A DNA stretch of 64,000 nt, from positions 1 to 64,000 of the forward strand of contig NZ_FOGH01000004.1 in the NCBI RefSeq assembly GCF_900111165.1, written 5' to 3'. A program made the position numbers and the translations under genes. This DNA comes from Nitrosomonas sp. Nm51. GTDB taxonomy: Bacteria; Pseudomonadota; Gammaproteobacteria; Burkholderiales; Nitrosomonadaceae. A model generated the notes under the pieces. That model saw nothing but the letters and a program-made list of their open reading frames with translations. It was not told where the DNA came from and made no database searches. Shown here piece by piece: positions 59,679 to 64,000 of the stretch. Numbering within the stretch: the stretch's first letter is position 1; every line of letters starts with the position of its first letter.

Positions 59679-62333
59679 TCAAACTGCGATTCTTCGCGTT
59701 GGCCGCGACGGTTTTTTTGCGGCTGACTGCCGCCTGCGGTAGGCGATAATACTGACCAGAATGCCTATCGATATGACTGCAATCAACGGAATATTTCCTT
59801 CTGCAATGGCTTCCAGGTTTGGATCGAACAATAGCAGCAATAAGGCAACGGTCAGTGCGGGGACAATCGTTGCGAACAGACTGATGATAAAAATATTTTT
59901 ATACTTTCCCTGGAAACGGCATGATTGCAGATAACTGGTCAGCAACACCAGCGACAGCAATGTCAGGGCAACCAGTCCTACCCAGAAAAAGCTGCGGTTT
60001 TCGCAAACAAAGCGGTCAAGCGCGGAATCCGGCTGGCTGTTGCGGTCGGGATGCTGAAAATGCCGTACCAGACAACCACTGACAGCCTGTATCTCCTCAC
60101 AGCGTCCTGACATTTCCGCTGTCAGCGGCGGTTCGTTCAACGGCAGCGGCCAGAATCCCATACCGCCAAAATTATCTTTGAAATACACAATATCATCTTC
60201 CAGCTGTTCCCAGTTGCGATCGCCAAATTCGATCACGGGGATAATATTGCGCAGCAGCAGCTCGCGTAAGATACCATACAGACCATTATTCTCAATATCG
60301 AATCTTAATGTTTTTTTCGTTTTTGTCGTTGGCTCTTCAAGCAATACCAGGATCTTGCCGTTAAAATCATCGCGGATATCCATTTGCTGATAGGAACTGG
60401 CAGCATCACCGGCCTGAATGCCTGAAATGCGCTCAAGCAGATTAAAATGCTGATATAGCCCTTTGCCCAGTTCAGACTGCAGCACCATGATATTGACAAA
60501 GTAATCGCCTCCCGTGGCTTTTAACCGTTCCGTCAGCGCATCATAAAAGTTGTTAAACAGGTCGATCGATACGGTATCATCGGGGAACCCCCTGAAATCG
60601 AGTGTAACGCCGTCGCCTTGTGTCGCTAGCTGTACGGCGCCAAATGTTAATCTCGCATACAGGTCGCTCAGCGGCTGCGTGAGTAACTGATATATACTGT
60701 CTGCCAGCGAAGCAAAAACATTCGCCTTTTGGTTGGAATCGAGCGATTTCCATTCCTTTACCCAATACGACCGGTCCTTATGTATCACCCAGTCCACCCT
60801 GCTGTCGTGCTTTCGCGCCGTCTGAATAAATGCGCTGTTATCATTAAGAAACTGCATGAGATTGAATTTATTTTTGTCGTCGTTGACGTGATTAATCGCC
60901 CCGCCGGCATCAAACGACAATCCGTAATAAGCCACCCGTGACAACACGCTGAAATCGACTGTCTGCGGCGCATCGCTGGCAAGCCAGTAAGGATAAAAGC
61001 CGTATACAGTGCCCGACAAGTCATCCAGTACACACCCGCAATTACCACCGTCCCATTCTGGCGTCGCGGATGAATCATACCCCGGTCTTTTTTTATATAA
61101 CAACGCCACTGCGGGACGCACGGCATGTGTATACAGATTGCCGACAAAGGCATTGACATCGCGCTGCTCTGTTTCATCGCACGCTCCGGAACGCTGCCGC
61201 AGCGCATTGATCAATTTCAGATGTTTACGAATTTCGGGCATGCCGTGATAGCTCTGGTTGTTTAACAAATCGGTTTCCAGCGCCAGAAACGCTTCGTCGC
61301 TGATTTTAATCCCCAGAATATACTGATTATGCAGCGATGTTTCCTGGCACACGCCGATACCGGCGAGAATTTTAGCTTGCACTGCTTTATCGAACAGTAT
61401 CGGGTGCGGATAGGCGGTATCCGCTAATTCTTTTTCAAGCAACTCAGCAAGTACCGGATTCAAGGAAGCCATGAACGGATCGCCGATCATGGCCTGATTC
61501 AGGAACCCGATAAAATCCTTTGTAACCATCAGCGTCCTGTTGCGGTAATAGCGTTTAATCGCAGGTGACAACCGTTGAAACAAATCCGGATAGGCTTTCA
61601 GCACACCTGAGACCGCTCCCTTCAGCAATGCATAATTTTCGAACTGTTTATTCTCCAGCTTGAGCAGCGCTGCCATGATCTGCTCCTTACTTTGCAGCAA
61701 TTTAAAGTCATCCGCTGTCAATTGATAGTAATACATCGGCGATATTGAAAAATCAATGGCCGCGCCAATCGAGAACGGCTCGTTCAGCGACCGGTAGCGG
61801 TAGACCAGATCCAGCAATGCCTGATGTGAACCCTGCTGCCTGATATGATAATCCAGATCTCTTTGAAAACCGGGCAGCCTGTCGTTCCAGTCGGCAAATT
61901 CAGCGCTTAACAGGATTGCCGTTTCCTGTGGAAACAAACTGGCGAATTCGGCGATGGTTTCCAGACGATCGATCAAGGCGTCTCCATAATTACCAATCGG
62001 TTCAATTTTAAAATCATAGGCAAAGCGCTGCAGCCAGAATAATGTTACCGGGCCCATAACACTGTCCGTCAACGGTTGGCTGCTTAGCCGGACATCTCTC
62101 TTCCAGTTCAGATCCTGTCGATAAACGGTGGCAAGATTTTGTTGAATGCGATGGACGGCGGGCTGGTCGAGCCGGCTGAATTCAGATTTGTTCAGCAGTC
62201 GAGCAAAGTGCTGGTCGTGATCCAGCACATAGGGTACATGATCGCCGTATGACATGGCACTGGTACTGACACTGACACTGCCGGTTATCCAGATTAACCA
62301 GAAAAGTATCATTCTTGTGCGTTGCATTTTCAT
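59679..62333 (-). CDS. Envelope protein with GH18-like barrel in an eCIS operon
   Basis: An 884-residue protein. Signal peptide: MKMQRTRMILFWLIWITGSV to about Ala26. Residues about 55-130 include LTDSVMGPVTLFWLQRFAYD, similar to the peptidoglycan-binding-1 fold. A helical region follows to about 430. A barrel domain from 440 to about 740 starts YGFYPYWLASDAP, with strands LSRVAYYGLSFD, VDWVIHKDRS, GDGVTLDFRGF, YFVNIMVLQ and GGMGFWPLPL in glycoside hydrolase family 18 order. The catalytic DxxDxDxE motif reads DGVTLDFR (574-581), with Arg581 at the acid position. Three membrane helices lie at about 780-803, 812-835 and 846-866, then a basic tail. It overlaps the AAA+ gene by four bases (ATGA). 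I infer an envelope role tied to the injection system: anchoring or cell-wall recognition rather than hydrolysis. Confidence 0.75.
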   Translation of the reverse strand: MKMQRTRMILFWLIWITGSVSVSTSAMSYGDHVPYVLDHDQHFARLLNKSEFSRLDQPAVHRIQQNLATVYRQDLNWKRDVRLSSQPLTDSVMGPVTLFWLQRFAYDFKIEPIGNYGDALIDRLETIAEFASLFPQETAILLSAEFADWNDRLPGFQRDLDYHIRQQGSHQALLDLVYRYRSLNEPFSIGAAIDFSISPMYYYQLTADDFKLLQSKEQIMAALLKLENKQFENYALLKGAVSGVLKAYPDLFQRLSPAIKRYYRNRTLMVTKDFIGFLNQAMIGDPFMASLNPVLAELLEKELADTAYPHPILFDKAVQAKILAGIGVCQETSLHNQYILGIKISDEAFLALETDLLNNQSYHGMPEIRKHLKLINALRQRSGACDETEQRDVNAFVGNLYTHAVRPAVALLYKKRPGYDSSATPEWDGGNCGCVLDDLSGTVYGFYPYWLASDAPQTVDFSVLSRVAYYGLSFDAGGAINHVNDDKNKFNLMQFLNDNSAFIQTARKHDSRVDWVIHKDRSYWVKEWKSLDSNQKANVFASLADSIYQLLTQPLSDLYARLTFGAVQLATQGDGVTLDFRGFPDDTVSIDLFNNFYDALTERLKATGGDYFVNIMVLQSELGKGLYQHFNLLERISGIQAGDAASSYQQMDIRDDFNGKILVLLEEPTTKTKKTLRFDIENNGLYGILRELLLRNIIPVIEFGDRNWEQLEDDIVYFKDNFGGMGFWPLPLNEPPLTAEMSGRCEEIQAVSGCLVRHFQHPDRNSQPDSALDRFVCENRSFFWVGLVALTLLSLVLLTSYLQSCRFQGKYKNIFIISLFATIVPALTVALLLLLFDPNLEAIAEGNIPLIAVISIGILVSIIAYRRRQSAAKKPSRPTRRIAV

Positions 62334-63700
62334 TGCGTCCGTCCTTCTTTTAACAGTTCCCTTGTGACACCATTCAGCAGATCGTCATGGGCCATTGTTT
62401 CCCGGTTCATTCGTATTGCCCGGATTGCGGCGTAGCGTACGGCATTGGTGATGGCCCCGCCGGAAAGCGCGTATTTCTCGGCCAGTTCAGTTAAATCCAC
62501 ATTTTTCGATAACAGCCTGCTGTCAGCCAACATGCCCTGCCATAAGCGCAGACGCTGTTCGGCGTCCGGCAGCGCAAAATGTACTGAAGTCTGAAAACGG
62601 CGGGCAAAGGCTTCGTCTATGTTCACTTTCTGATTAGTTGCCAGAATCACAACGCCGGGATAATCTTCAATGCGCTGCAACAGATAGGCGATTTCCTGGT
62701 TGGCATAACGGTCGTTTGCGTTACTGGTTTGGGTTCGCTTGCCGAATAAGGCATCCGCCTCGTCAAAAAAAAGAATCCAGCGTTTGTTGATTGCCTGGTC
62801 AAATACATTGGCCAGATTCTTTTCCGTCTCGCCGATATACTTGGATACAACCATTGACAAATCGATACGGTACACATCGATATCTGCAGCCGCGCCGACA
62901 AGTGTTGCGGTCAGCGTTTTACCGGTGCCCGGGGGGCCGTAAAACAACGCGCGATAACCTGGCTTGATGTTTTTGCCGAGACCCCACTGATGCAGTATTT
63001 TTGCTGAATGCCTCAGCCAGGCGTTAATATTCTCGATTTCGTCCATGACGTCGCCGCTTAACACCAAATCCTGCCAGGTTAATGATGTGGTAATCAGTTT
63101 TGCCGGAAAATGCATGGTGTAATCGGGTTTCTGGCTTTTTCCCGTTGTCATCCGTCCCAGATATTCGGCCGTGATAGTCAACGCGGCGCTTAAAAAAGGC
63201 TCGCCATTCGCCGCTTGCGCAACTTTAATGATTCCATGCTTTGACAGACTGTGGTCCGCCTGAAACAACCGCAATACCTGAAACCTTGTTGATAAATCGT
63301 CGCCGGCAAGTATAAAAACCGCGGTCTCGCAAGTTGGCAGAAAGCCGCTGTGATGTTTGCCGCGCCATCCGCCGAATTCGGTAAATCCGCGTGTCAGATC
63401 CCGATTATTCATCAAAAACAGATCGAGTGTCTGCGGCTGCACATGTGGCAGCAAAGCCAGGATCACAATCAGGCGTTCATCAAAGCGCATGCCGGATTCC
63501 CTGACAATCTGCGCATATTCGGATCGGTCCGACGACAGGTCGGGCGCACTGACCGCGTAAATTTCGCCGACGTCGGTTTCGCGTTCAAAATAAAGGTCAA
63601 AGCGCGCTTTCACGACTGCCTGGAACCAAGCAACTTCTTTTTCAAGCGCCGCGGCATTCAGTTCCTTGTCCGAATCCGATTTTGACAAAACCGCATCCAT
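62330..63700 (-). CDS. eCIS AAA+ ATPase (Afp15/Pvc15 type)
   Basis: A 456-residue ATPase. The N-terminal 220 residues form a family-specific module with a region like the lid of eCIS ATPases. The AAA+ core has Walker A GPPGTGKT at 255-262, Walker B LFFDEADALFG around Asp313/Glu314, sensor-1 ILATNQKVNIDEAFARRF with arginine fingers, and sensor-2 GGAITNAVRYAAIRA. Afp15 and Pvc15 are AAA+ proteins of extracellular contractile injection systems that act in assembly. It starts one base after the tape-measure stop and overlaps the next gene, so all three are coupled. Confidence 0.88.
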   Translation of the reverse strand: MDAVLSKSDSDKELNAAALEKEVAWFQAVVKARFDLYFERETDVGEIYAVSAPDLSSDRSEYAQIVRESGMRFDERLIVILALLPHVQPQTLDLFLMNNRDLTRGFTEFGGWRGKHHSGFLPTCETAVFILAGDDLSTRFQVLRLFQADHSLSKHGIIKVAQAANGEPFLSAALTITAEYLGRMTTGKSQKPDYTMHFPAKLITTSLTWQDLVLSGDVMDEIENINAWLRHSAKILHQWGLGKNIKPGYRALFYGPPGTGKTLTATLVGAAADIDVYRIDLSMVVSKYIGETEKNLANVFDQAINKRWILFFDEADALFGKRTQTSNANDRYANQEIAYLLQRIEDYPGVVILATNQKVNIDEAFARRFQTSVHFALPDAEQRLRLWQGMLADSRLLSKNVDLTELAEKYALSGGAITNAVRYAAIRAIRMNRETMAHDDLLNGVTRELLKEGRTQ

Positions 63701-63701
63701 A

Positions 63702-64000
63702 CTATCGCCAGGTAACGTGAACCGCCCGCGGCATCCAGTTGTGCTTAATCACTGAAAAACTCCAGGGCAATTGATCCAGCAACATATCGAACGGTCCGGG
63801 CGCTATCGTCAGAAACCATATTTCTTCCTGAAGCAGCAACTGTCCTTTACGTTGCAGAAAAGTCTCTTGTAAACCACTAATGGAAGTTTTTCCCAGTACT
63901 TTCCAGTTCCGGATCATGCCATGCAGCAAATCTTCCACTGTCTCCAGCTCATGTACGCTCAGCTCAATTTCACGGCCGACTGGCATGGCTAGTGGCAGGC
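63702..64000 (-). CDS. eCIS tape-measure protein, C-terminus (partial)
   Basis: The frame is open to the right edge of the window (read leftwards; LPLAMPVGREIELSVHEL..), so the true start lies outside. The 99 visible residues end GLQETFLQRKGQLL, LQEEIWFLTIA, LLDQLPWSFSVIK, WMPRAVHVTW. This matches the C-terminus of contractile injection system tape-measure proteins (Afp14 type), with the LLDQLPWxxxxIKxxWM signature. An internal ATG at 63986 is not the start. It is followed after one base by the AAA+ ATPase gene, the normal eCIS order. Confidence 0.8.
   Translation of the reverse strand, partial: LPLAMPVGREIELSVHELETVEDLLHGMIRNWKVLGKTSISGLQETFLQRKGQLLLQEEIWFLTIAPGPFDMLLDQLPWSFSVIKHNWMPRAVHVTWR

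Noticed and set aside
56360-59680. Integration of the eCIS region at the tRNA-Val 3' end
   Set aside because: The tRNA 3' end faces left, away from the eCIS genes, and no repeat of it is seen near 59-60 kb.

Overview
The gene content and style (class II flagellar export genes, fliA-linked mot genes, a large chemotaxis operon, metH, accBC, prmA and an AOB-type cupredoxin/beta-propeller protein) suggest a betaproteobacterial chromosome, most likely a Nitrosomonas-like ammonia oxidiser. That assignment rests on protein resemblance and moderate GC, not on a marker gene; the only RNA gene seen is a tRNA-Val.

Layout. (1) 1-5,340: the 3' tail of an unknown gene, repeat-rich sequence, a small conserved hypothetical gene and metH. 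(2) 5,490-12,310: zinc-ribbon protein, prmA, accC, accB, aroQ and sppA, all on the minus strand, with palindromic repeat elements in the gaps. (3) 12,340-23,820: EVE-domain protein, TSUP exporter, DoxX, rhodanese, two envelope proteins, an exported isoaspartyl methyltransferase coupled to a membrane spermidine-synthase-like protein, a PEP-CTERM-like protein, an exported tail-collar protein and a Sel1-repeat protein. (4) 24,050-37,600: chemotaxis operon: EAL-HDOD regulator, CheZ-like protein, cheY, PAS-MCP, cheA, cheW, transmembrane MCP, cheR, cheD, cheB and an Aer-like MCP. (5) 37,800-44,150: NlpC/P60 lipoprotein, small membrane proteins, a fused APH-like/P-loop kinase, rlmH, maf and rng. (6) 44,300-52,240, minus strand: flhB-flhA-flhF-flhG-fliA and a motA/motB-type pair, overlapping and translationally coupled from flhA to fliA. 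(7) 52,300-59,640: an accessory stretch of decayed mobile elements (ISAs1, IS630, IS200/IS605-like end, IS4-type, IS701), a broken FitAB-type toxin-antitoxin pair, an intact higBA pair between the two halves of an IS701 copy, a cupredoxin-YVTN fusion protein and tRNA-Val. (8) 59,680-64,000, minus strand: the downstream edge of an extracellular contractile injection system (eCIS) operon: C-terminus of the tape-measure protein, the AAA+ ATPase, and an 884-residue envelope protein with a GH18-like barrel that seems to have lost its catalytic acid.

How it fits together. Regions 4 and 6 form one motility system: FlhA/FlhB export, FlhF/FlhG placement, FliA for late genes, Mot stators, and Che signalling, with a candidate CheY phosphatase encoded beside cheY. 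The best candidates for undescribed biology are the GH18-like envelope protein coupled to the eCIS ATPase, the CheZ-like protein sharing a C-terminal IELF tail with CheD, the cupredoxin-propeller fusion, and at least five families of small inverted-repeat (MITE-like) elements, one of which supplies the cheB stop codon.
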